The notes below the pieces were generated by a model that did no database searches, was not told where the DNA came from, and saw nothing but the letters and a program-made list of their open reading frames with translations. A program made the translations under genes and the position numbers. A stretch of 64,000 nt of DNA from Hyphomicrobiales bacterium (GTDB taxonomy: Bacteria > Pseudomonadota > Alphaproteobacteria > Rhizobiales > Rhizobiaceae), in contig UBQW01000010.1 of the NCBI GenBank assembly GCA_900467745.1, positions 434,001-498,000 of the forward strand, in the 5' to 3' direction. Positions 9,459-18,920 of the stretch are shown piece after piece (within the stretch, counting starts at the first letter, position 1; the number at the start of each line of letters is the position of its first letter).

Positions 9459-10585
9459 TGGGCGTCGAGGCAAGGGTCGTCAAGCAAACGGTTGCTCCGC
9501 TATCTTCAGTAGCGCCGCCGCCGATGGCACTGCTCGCAGAGCTAACGCATCGCTGTCCGCTTGCCTGCCCCTATTGCTCCAATCCGCTGGAACTCACGGG
9601 CATCAAGGAAGAACTGTCGACCGAAGAGTGGATCCGGGTCTTCCAGCAGGCTGCCGAAATGGGCGTCCTGCATCTGCATCTCTCTGGCGGGGAGCCGGCC
9701 TCGCGGCGCGATCTGGTCGAGCTGACGGCAGCGGGTGCAGCCGCCGGTCTCTATACCAATATCATCACATCGGGTGTCGGCCTGACCGAGAAGCGCCTGC
9801 TCGAGCTCGCCGATGCTGGTCTCGACCACGTGCAACTCTCGCTGCAGGGAACGAACCCCGCGAGCGCCGATCGCGTCGGCGGCTATAAGGGCGGCTACGA
9901 TCGCAAGATGGCCGTCGCCGCCTGGGTCAAGGCAAGCGGCATACCGCTCACGGTCAATGCCGTCTGCCACAAACAGAACATGGATCAGTTGGACGACATG
10001 CTCGATCTCGCGGTGAAGCTCGGCGCCCGGCGTATCGAGATCGCCACCGTGCAGTTTCACGGCTGGGCCGAAAGAAACCGCGCCGCACTGATGCCGACGC
10101 GAGAGCAAGTCGAGCGGGCAAACAAGACCGTCATCGAGGCCCGCAAGCGGCTGGAAGGCCTTCTCGTCATCGACTATGTGCCGGCCGACCACCACTCGTC
10201 CTATCCCAAGGCATGCATGGGTGGCTGGGGACGGATCGGCCTGAATGTTACGCCGTCTGGCCGGGCTCTCCCCTGCCACGCAGCGGAGACGATCCCCTCG
10301 CTGACCTTCGATAATGTTCGCGAGAAGTCGCTGTCCGATATCTGGTATCACGGCTCCGCCTTCAACGCTTATCGCGGCGAAGATTGGATGCCGGAGCTTT
10401 GCCGAAGCTGCGACCGCAAGGCGATCGACTTCGGCGGCTGCCGCTGCCAGGCAATGGCGCTTGCCGGCGATGCCAGCGCAACCGACCCCGTCTGCATTCG
10501 CTCGCCGCTGCGCGACGCACTGACATTGCAGGCCGACAAGGATGCGGCGGCTATCCCTGGCGAGTTCGTCTATCGCGGTCGATAG
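9458..10585 (+). CDS. pqqE: PqqE, radical SAM glutamate-tyrosine cross-linking enzyme
   Basis: Radical SAM/SPASM enzyme of 375 residues that forms the carbon-carbon bond between Glu16 and Tyr20 of PqqA. The SAM-cluster motif is C33-x3-C37-x2-C40 (RCPLACPYC). C-terminal cysteines for the auxiliary clusters are in ACMGGWG, LPCHAAE, ELCRSCDRK and GGCRCQAM. The start at 9458 shares TGATG with the pqqD stop, and a GTG at 9455 is possible. It is the last gene of the pqq operon, with 193 bp before the next gene. No clear terminator follows, so read-through into the ABC operon is possible. Confidence 0.97.
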   Translation: MGVEARVVKQTVAPLSSVAPPPMALLAELTHRCPLACPYCSNPLELTGIKEELSTEEWIRVFQQAAEMGVLHLHLSGGEPASRRDLVELTAAGAAAGLYTNIITSGVGLTEKRLLELADAGLDHVQLSLQGTNPASADRVGGYKGGYDRKMAVAAWVKASGIPLTVNAVCHKQNMDQLDDMLDLAVKLGARRIEIATVQFHGWAERNRAALMPTREQVERANKTVIEARKRLEGLLVIDYVPADHHSSYPKACMGGWGRIGLNVTPSGRALPCHAAETIPSLTFDNVREKSLSDIWYHGSAFNAYRGEDWMPELCRSCDRKAIDFGGCRCQAMALAGDASATDPVCIRSPLRDALTLQADKDAAAIPGEFVYRGR

Positions 10586-10778
10586 AGGGTTGACCTCAAG
10601 CTTTGCGAAATCACACGCCGTCGGAAAACCGGCGGCGCGGATCGCGACTGCCCGCTGGAATACGGGCGGTTTGCCGTCCCACAACTCTGTGATGTCATAC
10701 ATCCTACGTTAACAATTGTGTCACGAAAGTGTCATTCCGTCTGACTATAAGCGGCTAAATTTCTTTCTGTTGATAGTC

Positions 10779-11852
10779 ATGATAACCAATTTTTCTGCAC
10801 AACCAGCCGCCGTGTCGGTGTCGGGTCTCAGCCTGCATTTTGGCTCAAACACGGTACTTAACAACGTCGATCTCTCGCTTGAGAAGGGCAAGGTTCTCGC
10901 GCTGCTCGGCCCGTCCGGTTGCGGCAAGACCACGCTTCTGCGCCTGGTGGCCGGCCTCTTGGCGCCGAACAAGGGCAGCGTAAAGATTAACGGAAGCGTG
11001 GTGGCCGATGCCGCTGGCGGCCTGTTCGTGCCGCCGGAAAAGCGCGGCCTCGGCATGGTGTTTCAGGACTATGCGCTCTGGCCGCATCTGAGTGTCGCGG
11101 ACAATATCGCCTTCCCGCTGGAGATGCGCGGTGTCAGTCGCAAGGATTGTAAGCGGCGTGTCGCGGCAGCTCTTGAACGGGTCGGCCTCGGCGGTTTCGG
11201 CGCCCGGCGCATCAGCGACATGTCGGGCGGGCAGCAGCAGCGCGTTGCAATCGCCCGCGCCATCGTCGCGGAGCCGGCACTCGTCCTTTTCGACGAGCCC
11301 ATGTCGAACCTCGACCGCGAGCTTCGCGAGACCATGGTGCGCGAAATCGGCGCGCTGATGGCGGATCTCGGCCTTACCGCAATCTATGTGACCCATGATC
11401 AGAGCGAGGCGTTCTCACTGGCCGATCAGGTTGCCGTGATGCGCGGTGGCGTCATCGAGCAGATGGCGTCGCCCGAGACACTGGTGAGCGCGCCGGCGAC
11501 GCCTGAAGTCGCTGAGTTCCTGCGCTTAGGCTGCGTTGTTCCTGTTTTTCGCGAGGAGAGCGGCCTTCGTCTCAACCAAACCGGTATCGTCCTCAAGGAT
11601 GACAATGCCCCCGCTGGCGCGACCCATGTCTTGCTGCCGTCTCAGGCCGTTCGCCTGACATCGGGGGAGGGATTGCCCGCCGAGGTCGTCCACTCGCAGT
11701 TTCGTGGCGATGGCTATCTGACCACGGTTACGCTGGGCGCGCGGCCGGCTGCAAGCGAACTCACATTCCTGGCGCGCCAGCGCGCTGTCACAGGTGAGGT
11801 GGTCAACCTCGCCATCGATAGCGCGAACATGCGCTGGTTCACGCGTAACTGA
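10779..11852 (+). CDS. ABC importer ATPase, iron(III)/phosphonate type
   Basis: Cytoplasmic ATPase of an importer, 357 residues. It has Walker A GPSGCGKT (residues 44-51), signature MSGGQQQR in place of LSGGQ, Walker B VLFDEPMSNLD and a switch histidine in YVTHDQ. The C-terminal TOBE-like extension puts it with FbpC/PotA-type ATPases. The start is the ATG at 10779; the frame extends to a TTG at 10716 but without a ribosome-binding site or family sequence. It leads a three-gene set, ATPase, binding protein, fused permease. The set directly follows pqqE, which may be chance. Ligand unknown. Confidence 0.9.
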   Translation: MITNFSAQPAAVSVSGLSLHFGSNTVLNNVDLSLEKGKVLALLGPSGCGKTTLLRLVAGLLAPNKGSVKINGSVVADAAGGLFVPPEKRGLGMVFQDYALWPHLSVADNIAFPLEMRGVSRKDCKRRVAAALERVGLGGFGARRISDMSGGQQQRVAIARAIVAEPALVLFDEPMSNLDRELRETMVREIGALMADLGLTAIYVTHDQSEAFSLADQVAVMRGGVIEQMASPETLVSAPATPEVAEFLRLGCVVPVFREESGLRLNQTGIVLKDDNAPAGATHVLLPSQAVRLTSGEGLPAEVVHSQFRGDGYLTTVTLGARPAASELTFLARQRAVTGEVVNLAIDSANMRWFTRN

Positions 11853-11880
11853 AGCATATCAAACGCTTATGGAGGCACAT

Positions 11881-12843
11881 ATGAGCAGATCATTTCTTGG
11901 TGCGGGCTTCGCCCTCATCGCCGGCATACTCGCTGCAGGCGTCGCCCACGCCGACATCACCGTCTACTCTGCCGGCCCGGGTAGCCTGATCGAGAAGCTT
12001 GCTGCAGGCTACACCAAGCAAACCGGCCACAAGGTCGAGGTGTTCCAGGCGACGACGGGCAAGATCATGGCGCGCATTGAAGCCGAAGCAGCCAATCCGG
12101 TTGTCGACGTGCTGATTTCGGCATCTTGGGATACGGCGACCGACTTTACCAAGCGCGGCTGGCTGGTTTCCTACACGAGCCCGAACGCTGCCAAGGTTCC
12201 TGACTTCCTCAAGTCCGAGACGGCAGTTGCCCAAGGCGTTTCCGCGCTCGGTATCGCCTGGAACCCCGCAAGCAATACGCCTAAGCCGACCGAATGGGCC
12301 GACCTCGCAAAGCCGGAATACAAGGATCTCGTCAACCTGCCGGATCCCGCGCAGTCGGGTGCAAGCTTCGAACTGGTGGCTGCGCTTGCCGGTAGCCAGG
12401 GCTGGGACCTCTTTTCCAAGCTGAATGCCAACGGCGCCGTTGTCGCCGGCGCCAATGCCGAAGCGCTGAACCCGGTTCTGCAGGGTGCCAAGGCAGCCGT
12501 ATTCGGCGCGGTCGATTACATCTCGCTCGCCGGCAAGGCAAAGGGCGAAACGATCGACGTCATCTTCCCGGCTTCGGGTACCGTCGTCGCGCCGCGCCCA
12601 GCAATGATCCTTAACTGGTCGAAGCATCAGGATGAAGCCAAGCAGTTCATCGACTACATGCTGTCCGACGAAGGCCAGAAGTTGGTCGCCGCCACCTACC
12701 TGATGCCCGCCCGCAGCGACATCCCGGCCAACCGTCCGCTGGTTGCCGATCTCAAGGTACTCCAGATCGATGCCGCTGCCGTTTACGGCAAGCGCGACGA
12801 GACGCTGAAGGAGTTTGGCAAGATCTTCGCCGCCGGCAACTGA
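11881..12843 (+). CDS. ABC importer periplasmic binding protein (AfuA/FutA-like)
   Basis: Secreted binding protein of 320 residues with a signal peptide cut after about residue 24 (AGVAHA-DITVYSAG). The mature N-terminus ITVYSAGPGSLIEKLAAGY and the stretch ALGIAWNP match family-1 binding proteins for ferric iron, spermidine or 2-aminoethylphosphonate. I do not see the repeated tyrosines typical of true ferric-binding proteins near the C-terminus, so iron is only one possibility. The start at 11881 follows ATGGAGGCACAT. The gene sits 28 bp after the ATPase gene, and its permease follows. Confidence 0.88.
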   Translation: MSRSFLGAGFALIAGILAAGVAHADITVYSAGPGSLIEKLAAGYTKQTGHKVEVFQATTGKIMARIEAEAANPVVDVLISASWDTATDFTKRGWLVSYTSPNAAKVPDFLKSETAVAQGVSALGIAWNPASNTPKPTEWADLAKPEYKDLVNLPDPAQSGASFELVAALAGSQGWDLFSKLNANGAVVAGANAEALNPVLQGAKAAVFGAVDYISLAGKAKGETIDVIFPASGTVVAPRPAMILNWSKHQDEAKQFIDYMLSDEGQKLVAATYLMPARSDIPANRPLVADLKVLQIDAAAVYGKRDETLKEFGKIFAAGN

Positions 12844-12871
12844 GATTGAAGAAGAATTGAGACTGAAGAGC

Positions 12872-14551
12872 ATGAAAGCGAACGGCGCAGCCGGCACCGG
12901 GCCGATAGTATGGGTGGCGACATCGGGTTTGATTATCGTCGTGGCCGTGCCGTTCGTCTTCATTGTCCTCCAGGCGATTTTCCCTGAACTGGGGCGGAGT
13001 TCTCTTGCCGCCCCGTTCCTGCACCTTCCCGAGATGCTTTCCGATCCCAAGCTTTTGCGAATGGGGGGCAATTCGGTCATTCTCGGCATCTGCGTCATGA
13101 TGGGAGCCGCGTTGCTGGCCGTGCCGCTTGCGGTTTTCCGCGCCTTGTTCAAGGTGCCCTTTGCGATCTTTTGGGACGTGGCGCTGCTCGTTCCCTTCAT
13201 GATCCCGCCCTATATCGCGACGCTCGGCTGGATCATGACATTGCAGCCGCGCGGCTATCTGCAGCAACTGACCGGCTTTCACCTCGCCCCCTTTCTGTTT
13301 TCCCTGGCGGGGATGACGACGGTGATGGCGCTCAACACATTTCCGCTGGTCTACTTCGCGGTCTCGCGCACGATTGAAGCTGTCGGAGCGCGTTATGCCG
13401 ACGTGGGCCGCGTGTTCGGCGCCTCTTCCTGGCGCGCCTTCTGGCGCATTACGCTGCCGCTTTCGACGCCGGGGCTGGCCGCCAGCCTGCTCCTCGTCTT
13501 CGCGGCGGCGATCGAGGAATATGGTACGCCGGCAGCGCTTGGGCGGCGATCCGGCTTCGACGTTCTGGTAACTGAGATCGATCTGCGCATTTCAGACTGG
13601 CCCATCGATCTTGCGGGCGCCGCCGTCTTCTCGCTGATGCTGGTGATACTGTCGCTTGCCGCCTTCATGGCGCAACGGTGGATCCTCGCCCGCCGCTCCT
13701 ATGTGACCACGGGCGGCAAGCCGCAAGCCAAGGATAAGCGCCCGCTCGGAATTCTGAACATTCCGGTTCTCATCCTTTTCGGTCTCGTGACGCTGCTTGC
13801 CACCGTGATCCCGCTTCTGGCCATCCTGGCGACCGCGCTATCGAATACTATCTCCGGCGGTCTGGCCGTCAGCAATCTCGGCCTCTCCAATTTTGCCGCG
13901 ATCGCCGATAACAGCGCCGGTGCCTTGCGGGCGCTTGGCAACAGCTTCGCGCTCGGATTGGGCACGGCGCTGCTCACCGGTATCCTCGGCGCCGTCTCGG
14001 CCTATGCGGTGGCAAAAACCCGGTTCCGCGGCCGAATGATGCTGGATTTTCTAACAGCCTTGCCGAACGCCTTACCCGGCGTGGTCGTCGCGGTGGGCCT
14101 TATTTTGGCGTGGAACCAGCCGGTGTTACCGATCACGCCCTACAATACACCGCTTATACTGCTTCTTGCCTACTGCTGCATACTGCTCCCGCAGCCGATG
14201 CGTTACACCACCGCGGCGCTGCATCAAATCGGCGACAATCTCGAAGCCGCCGCGCGCGTCTGCGGCGCTGGCGCCTTCACGGCGTTTCGCCGCATCTTGC
14301 TGCCGCTGATCGCGCCGAGCCTGGTCACGGCTATGCTGCTTGTGTTCGCTGTCGCCACCCGCGAGCTCGTCGCGTCGATCCTGGTCGCGCCTGTCGGTAT
14401 GCAGACGATTTCGGTATTTATCTGGCGGCAGTTCGAGCAGGGGTCGATCGGTCTCGGCATGGCGATGGCCTTCGTCACCGTCGTGCTGACCACGCTGATC
14501 CCGCTGGTTCTGCTGTCGCTTCTAAGGCGCAGCGGGCTTGTGGCGGAGTAA
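12872..14551 (+). CDS. ABC importer permease, two fused membrane domains (FbpB-like)
   Basis: Inner-membrane permease of 559 residues made of two homologous halves of about six helices. Each half carries an EAA-type coupling loop for the ATPase: EAVGARYADVGRVFGASSW at about residue 168 and NLEAAARVCGAGAFTAF at about 455. This fused layout is typical of iron(III) and phosphonate importers. I chose the ATG at 12872 after GACTGAAGAGC. An upstream extension of 19 codons is open but overlaps the previous gene. It completes the transporter; no stand-alone second permease is needed. Confidence 0.9.
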   Translation: MKANGAAGTGPIVWVATSGLIIVVAVPFVFIVLQAIFPELGRSSLAAPFLHLPEMLSDPKLLRMGGNSVILGICVMMGAALLAVPLAVFRALFKVPFAIFWDVALLVPFMIPPYIATLGWIMTLQPRGYLQQLTGFHLAPFLFSLAGMTTVMALNTFPLVYFAVSRTIEAVGARYADVGRVFGASSWRAFWRITLPLSTPGLAASLLLVFAAAIEEYGTPAALGRRSGFDVLVTEIDLRISDWPIDLAGAAVFSLMLVILSLAAFMAQRWILARRSYVTTGGKPQAKDKRPLGILNIPVLILFGLVTLLATVIPLLAILATALSNTISGGLAVSNLGLSNFAAIADNSAGALRALGNSFALGLGTALLTGILGAVSAYAVAKTRFRGRMMLDFLTALPNALPGVVVAVGLILAWNQPVLPITPYNTPLILLLAYCCILLPQPMRYTTAALHQIGDNLEAAARVCGAGAFTAFRRILLPLIAPSLVTAMLLVFAVATRELVASILVAPVGMQTISVFIWRQFEQGSIGLGMAMAFVTVVLTTLIPLVLLSLLRRSGLVAE

Positions 14552-14744
14552 CTGGGCATTGTGCCTGGTCCTTTGGTGCGCGAGATTTTTTCCACAGCCT
14601 TCGTGAGATGCGCCGGCATCAATCGGCTTCGCTTGCTGTTTATTCTTGCCGATCGGTGCAATTTCCCCATTGCTCTTACGGGTATATCAACTCGATTCGT
14701 TCGCTTTGTCGGCGGAACGGGGGCGATGGCAAAGATCAGGGACA

Positions 14745-15713
14745 ATGGCAGAACAGTTCGACATGTTCTCGGGCGGCGCAAGCCAGTCCTCCGGACAGAC
14801 CCCGCGCAAGGGAGCGCTGAAGAGCCATGCTGCTGGCGAAATCAGCGAGCAGACGATGGTCGATCGCCTCGTCGAAACGGGTCGTTACCGGATTTTAAAG
14901 AAGCTTGAGCCGCGCACCGTGGCCGCGATGCCGCGCGCCGGCTTTCCGCTCCGTGGCGTCATCCTCGACACTGAAACCACAGGTCTCAGTCACCGCAAGG
15001 ATGAGATCATCGAGATTGGCGTCATCGCGTTCAGCTTCGACCACGATGGCAATATCGGCGACGTCACGGGCGTTTACGGCGGCATGCAACAGCCAACGGT
15101 GACGATACCGCCCGAGATCACCAAGCTGACGGGTATCACCGACACGATGGTCGCAGGCCAGGAGATCGATCTTGCGGCGTTGAAGGCCCTGATTGAGCCG
15201 GCCGACCTGATCATCGCCCATAATGCCGGCTTCGACCGGCCGTTCTGTGAGGCCTTCTCGCAGATTTTCGCCGGCAAGGCTTGGGCCTGCTCCAACGCCG
15301 AAATCGACTGGTCGGCCCGCGGCTTCGAAGGGACGAAGCTTGGCTACCTTGTCGGACAGGCGGGTTACTTCCACGATGGCCACCGCGCGGTCGACGACTG
15401 CTTCGCGTTGCTCGAGGTGCTTGGCCAGAGTGCGAGCCCCGGCACAGCGTTTTCGGAGCTCTATGCGGCCAGCCAGCATGCGCGCGTGCGCATCTATGCC
15501 GAAAATAGTCCTTTCGACATGAAGGATCATTTGAAAGCTCGCGGTTACCGCTGGTCGGACGGAAGCGACGGCCGTCCCAAGTCGTGGTGGGTCGAGGTCG
15601 ATGAGAACGCCTTCGAGGATGAGCTCTCCTTTCTCCGGTTGGATATCTACCGCTGGCCGGACGCCGATCCGCCAACCCGTCGCCTGACGGCCTTCGATCG
15701 TTTCAGAGCGTAA
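14745..15713 (+). CDS. DnaQ-like 3'-5' exonuclease (DEDDh)
   Basis: Exonuclease related to the epsilon proofreading subunit of DNA polymerase III, 322 residues. Exo I is LDTETTGL (D75, E77), exo II is HNAGFDRPF (D164) and exo III is HRAVDD (H213, D218), so the DEDDh active site is complete. The first 65 residues and the last 90 lie outside the nuclease domain. The C-terminal part (KARGYRWSDG, KSWWVEV) is a short accessory domain found in a group of alphaproteobacterial DnaQ-like proteins. It is longer than E. coli epsilon (243 residues) and so probably not the replicative subunit. The start is the ATG at 14745 after CAGGGACA. It stands alone. Confidence 0.88.
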   Translation: MAEQFDMFSGGASQSSGQTPRKGALKSHAAGEISEQTMVDRLVETGRYRILKKLEPRTVAAMPRAGFPLRGVILDTETTGLSHRKDEIIEIGVIAFSFDHDGNIGDVTGVYGGMQQPTVTIPPEITKLTGITDTMVAGQEIDLAALKALIEPADLIIAHNAGFDRPFCEAFSQIFAGKAWACSNAEIDWSARGFEGTKLGYLVGQAGYFHDGHRAVDDCFALLEVLGQSASPGTAFSELYAASQHARVRIYAENSPFDMKDHLKARGYRWSDGSDGRPKSWWVEVDENAFEDELSFLRLDIYRWPDADPPTRRLTAFDRFRA

Positions 15714-16494
15714 CTCCCCCAATATTCCAGGGCGGTGGACTTCTGCATTTCGTGCATGGCGGTGTGATCCACTGTCGCTTTCCCGCACAATAAACAACGC
15801 CGCTTTAGCGGCATCAAATGTCACCTGAGTCGATCACGGTTGCAGACGTCAACCGTACCTCAAGAACGTGGATCATCCAGAATACAGCATGCAGCTTGAG
15901 CAACTGCCGCAGATCTTACCTAACCGTCGAACCCGGCCGAACGAGCAGTCGCGAACTGGACGACCGGGGCGTTGACCGCAGCGGCATCCGTGCTTTTGCT
16001 CGTGCTTCCGCAGTCTTCTAGGCCCTCAGTAGAGCATTCGAAGTCACAACGCTCGCTCCTAGCAGGCGTTTGTTCGTTTCGCGCCGGGCGCCAGCCTCCA
16101 GCGCGGGCCGGCGCGCTAGGCGATGCCGTCCTCATAACCTTGCCAAAGCCGCAGGTCGTTGACGGTTGACATGATTGGCAGGGGTCGTTGCCTTGAACGA
16201 AGGAGAGCAGATATCGGTGACGGCCGGTATTGTTCGTTGATCGCCAAAAGGAGGGACCTTGCACCGCAAGTTTGGACATTCGCCCTGTCTAAACGGGATC
16301 GGCAGCCCAATCTCATTCCTATCCGCCGAACAGCTGATATCTCATGGGTCTCGCAGGTCAATCGGGCAAATCCAGCGCTACGTGGGGTAACGAAATTCCT
16401 GCGCGTTCGTCCGGTCGCCTCGCACCCGCTGGACAACTGGCGGGCGCGTCCGGAGGAGCCAACCAAACTGACAGTAACACGCTTGACTCCTGCG
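15714..16494. other. Long intergenic region, no supportable gene
   Basis: About 780 bp lie between the exonuclease gene and the operators before the LacI gene. Several overlapping frames exist on both strands (for example 15920-16279 minus, 15972-16169 plus, 16159-16557 plus). All give basic, compositionally odd products without clear ribosome-binding sites, and none resembles a family I know. It could be decayed coding sequence or a long untranslated leader. I see no tRNA, IS end or long repeat. Confidence 0.5.
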
Positions 16495-16528
16495 TTGATA
16501 CGTATCAATAATCAATCGATACGTACCA
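16495..16528. promoter_or_regulatory. Paired LacI-type operators
   Basis: A perfect 14-bp palindrome TTGATACGTATCAA (16495-16508) is followed by a second, imperfect copy TCGATACGTACCA (16516-16528). Their central CG steps are 21 bp apart, two helical turns, so two repressor dimers would lie on the same DNA face. They abut the start codon of the LacI-family gene, as expected for an autoregulated sugar operon. Confidence 0.75.
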
Positions 16529-17572
16529 ATGATGGAATTTGTGGTGGCTGGCCGTAGGATCACACAGAAGGAAGTGGCGGAGCAGGCCGGCGTAGCGCAG
16601 GCAACCGTATCGCTTGTTTTGAATGGAGGCAGGGACAAGGTTGCACCTGAAACCGCTGACCGCATCGAGGCTGCGATCGCCCAGCTGGGCTACCAGCCCA
16701 ACCGCTTTGCCCAGGCACTGCGCACAAGCCGGTCTCATGTCATCGCATGCGTTGTCCCGGATCTGACGAATCCGTTTTATCCCTCGCTTGTCGTCGCCGT
16801 TCAGAAGGTAGTTCGCAATGCCGGCTATGAGGTCATCACGATTGATACGGAAGGTGAAATCGCAAATGAACGCCAAGTGGTCGCGGCCGCATTGCAGGGG
16901 CGCTACGACGGCGTCGTAGGGGTGTTCTTCAATCTGTCAGCGCGTGATCTCGCGCCCCTCGGAAAGAATGGCGTGCCGGTCGTGCGCATCGAAGTGCGAC
17001 GCAAATCGGGCGGTTCGCTTCCGATAGACGATCTGTTTATCGACAATCAGGCGGCCGCGCGTGCTGTTACCACGCATCTTCTAGGTATTGGTCATCGCGA
17101 CATCGCCATGGTCGCCGCCCGCGGTGGCCCGCAAAGCGTTCGCCTACAGGGCTATCTAGACGCTATGGCATCGAGCCACGCAGAGCCGATCGTGCTTGAG
17201 GCGACGCATTTTACTGTGGAAGCAGGCAGCGAGATGGCCGATCGCATCGTCGCGAGCCGCCGGCGGGTCACCGCCGTCATTGCCGCCAATGACCTGATGG
17301 CGATTGGCGTTATTAAGAGCCTGCTGCGAAACGGATTGTCGGTCCCCAAGGATATCTCCGTCGCTGGCTTCGACGATATCATGGCCTCGGCACTCGTCAC
17401 TCCGGGTCTCACAACGGTGGCGCAATTTCAGGATCGCCTCGGCGCGCGCGCTGCCGAAAAACTTCTCTCGCGCCTGATTTCCCGCGAAACCGAGCCGGCC
17501 CAGCCCGAGGAGATGCCGTTTGAACTCGTCATCCGAGCATCGGTCGCTCCACCGCCGGACGTAAAGAATTAA
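16529..17572 (+). CDS. LacI-family repressor of the sugar importer operon
   Basis: Transcriptional regulator of 347 residues. The helix-turn-helix is at about residues 11-32 (TQKEVAEQAGVAQATVSLVLNG), with the hinge around ALRTSRS. The periplasmic-binding-protein-like effector domain includes IAANDLMAIGVIKSL and VAGFDD. The annotated ATG at 16529 has no clear ribosome-binding site and directly touches the operators. GTG codons at 16541 and 16544 would start VAGRRITQKEV, a more usual LacI N-terminus, and may be the real start. It is the first gene of the operon, 25 bp before the binding protein gene, so it probably represses its own operon until a sugar is bound. Confidence 0.9.
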   Translation: MMEFVVAGRRITQKEVAEQAGVAQATVSLVLNGGRDKVAPETADRIEAAIAQLGYQPNRFAQALRTSRSHVIACVVPDLTNPFYPSLVVAVQKVVRNAGYEVITIDTEGEIANERQVVAAALQGRYDGVVGVFFNLSARDLAPLGKNGVPVVRIEVRRKSGGSLPIDDLFIDNQAAARAVTTHLLGIGHRDIAMVAARGGPQSVRLQGYLDAMASSHAEPIVLEATHFTVEAGSEMADRIVASRRRVTAVIAANDLMAIGVIKSLLRNGLSVPKDISVAGFDDIMASALVTPGLTTVAQFQDRLGARAAEKLLSRLISRETEPAQPEEMPFELVIRASVAPPPDVKN

Positions 17573-17597
17573 TCCATCGAACAAGGGAGGAATGAAC

Positions 17598-18908
17598 ATG
17601 ACCAAGATGAAGACGAAACTGCTTGCCGCTGCCGCCATCGTCATCGGCGCCGCCCAGATCGCCGCCGCCCAGGATCGGGTGACTTGGTGGTACGAGCAGG
17701 CAACCCCCGATCAGCAGAAGCTGATCAAGGAGAACATCGTCGAGCCTTTCGACAAGGCCAATCCAGAGCAGAGCCTGAAGATCGATTACCGCGGCACCGA
17801 ACTCGACAAGCAGCTGCGCGTTGCCATGCTGTCCGGCAATGGTCCCGATGTCGTCTACACGGCGGGCCCGAGCTACGTCGCGCCGATGGCCCAGTCGGGC
17901 CAGCTCATGCCGCTCGACGATTATGCCGCCAAGTACAAGTGGCAGGATCGCATCCTGCCGGTTTTCCTGAAAATGGGTGAGTATAACGGCAAGCTTTACG
18001 CGCTGCCGAAGACTTACGAGACCGTCGGTCTTTTCTACAACAAGACCTTGTTTGAAAAGCATGGTTGGCAGGCGCCCAAAACGCTCGACGAGATGGAAAC
18101 GCTCGCCGATGCCATGTTGAAGGAAGGCATCACGCCTTTCGCCGCCGGCAATGCCGATTGGCGTGGCGCCAATGAATGGTTCGTGACGCTGGCGCTCAAT
18201 TCCGTCGCCGGCCCCGACAATCTCAACAAGGCGCTGCGTGGCGAAATGCCCTGGACGGCCGAGCCTTTCGTCAAGTCGATCGATCGCCTGAACTCCTGGT
18301 GGCAGAAGGGCTATTTCGGCAAGAACTACTTCTCGCTGACCAGCAGCGAGCAGGCGGCTGACGCGATGGCCTCCGGAAAAGCCGGCATGATGCCGACCGG
18401 TACATGGCAGTTCCAGAACGTTGCGACCTACGGCAAGAAGGCTGGCTCCGAGGCGGGCTTCGTCGGCTTCCCGAGCGTGTCCGGCGATCCGATCTTCCCG
18501 CTCGGGATCGGCTCGACCTTCTCGATCGCGACCAAGGCGAAGAACCCCGAAGGTGCCGCCACGGTGATCAACTACGTCTTCTCGCCGGAAGTCTACGGCA
18601 CGATGAACTCCGCCTGGCAGGGCGAATGGAATATCCCGCTCAAGGATATATCGAGCGTCAAGATGGCGAGTGAAGTCACGCCGCTGTTTACCGAGACGAT
18701 GAAGAACCTCTCCGCCTCGGTTGCCGACGGGAAATACGGCTACACCACCTGGACCTTCCTGCCGCCAGCGACCGACAGCTACATCATCAATGGCATCGAG
18801 GAAGTCTGGCTGAAGAAGATCTCGCCGACGGACTATCTGACCAAGCTCGACGAGTCCTTCCAGAAGGAATCCAAGGCCGGAAAGGCGCCTGCCGTCCCGG
18901 CTCGCTGA
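17598..18908 (+). CDS. ABC sugar importer periplasmic binding protein (family 1)
   Basis: Secreted sugar-binding protein of 436 residues with a signal peptide cut after about residue 23 (AAQIAAA-QDRVTWW). Mature features include VTWWYEQATPDQQ, GNGPDVVYTAG and the GKAGMMPTGTWQF loop, common in family-1 carbohydrate-binding proteins. I prefer the ATG at 17598, seven bases after AAGGGAGG, over the one at 17592, which lies one base after it. Aromatic residues are plentiful, in keeping with sugar binding. The ligand is unknown and is presumably linked to the ADP-ribosylglycohydrolase-fold enzyme in the same operon. Confidence 0.92.
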   Translation: MTKMKTKLLAAAAIVIGAAQIAAAQDRVTWWYEQATPDQQKLIKENIVEPFDKANPEQSLKIDYRGTELDKQLRVAMLSGNGPDVVYTAGPSYVAPMAQSGQLMPLDDYAAKYKWQDRILPVFLKMGEYNGKLYALPKTYETVGLFYNKTLFEKHGWQAPKTLDEMETLADAMLKEGITPFAAGNADWRGANEWFVTLALNSVAGPDNLNKALRGEMPWTAEPFVKSIDRLNSWWQKGYFGKNYFSLTSSEQAADAMASGKAGMMPTGTWQFQNVATYGKKAGSEAGFVGFPSVSGDPIFPLGIGSTFSIATKAKNPEGAATVINYVFSPEVYGTMNSAWQGEWNIPLKDISSVKMASEVTPLFTETMKNLSASVADGKYGYTTWTFLPPATDSYIINGIEEVWLKKISPTDYLTKLDESFQKESKAGKAPAVPAR

Positions 18909-18920
18909 TCAGGACTTTGT

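Noticed and set aside
10716..10778. Upstream TTG start for the ABC ATPase after pqqE
   Set aside because: The extra 21 residues are not like the family and there is no ribosome-binding site; the ATG at 10779 gives the normal N-terminus.
16116..16557. Open frames of 130 and 132 codons on opposite strands before the LacI gene
   Set aside because: They overlap each other and the operators, have no good ribosome-binding sites and give unusual, arginine-rich products.
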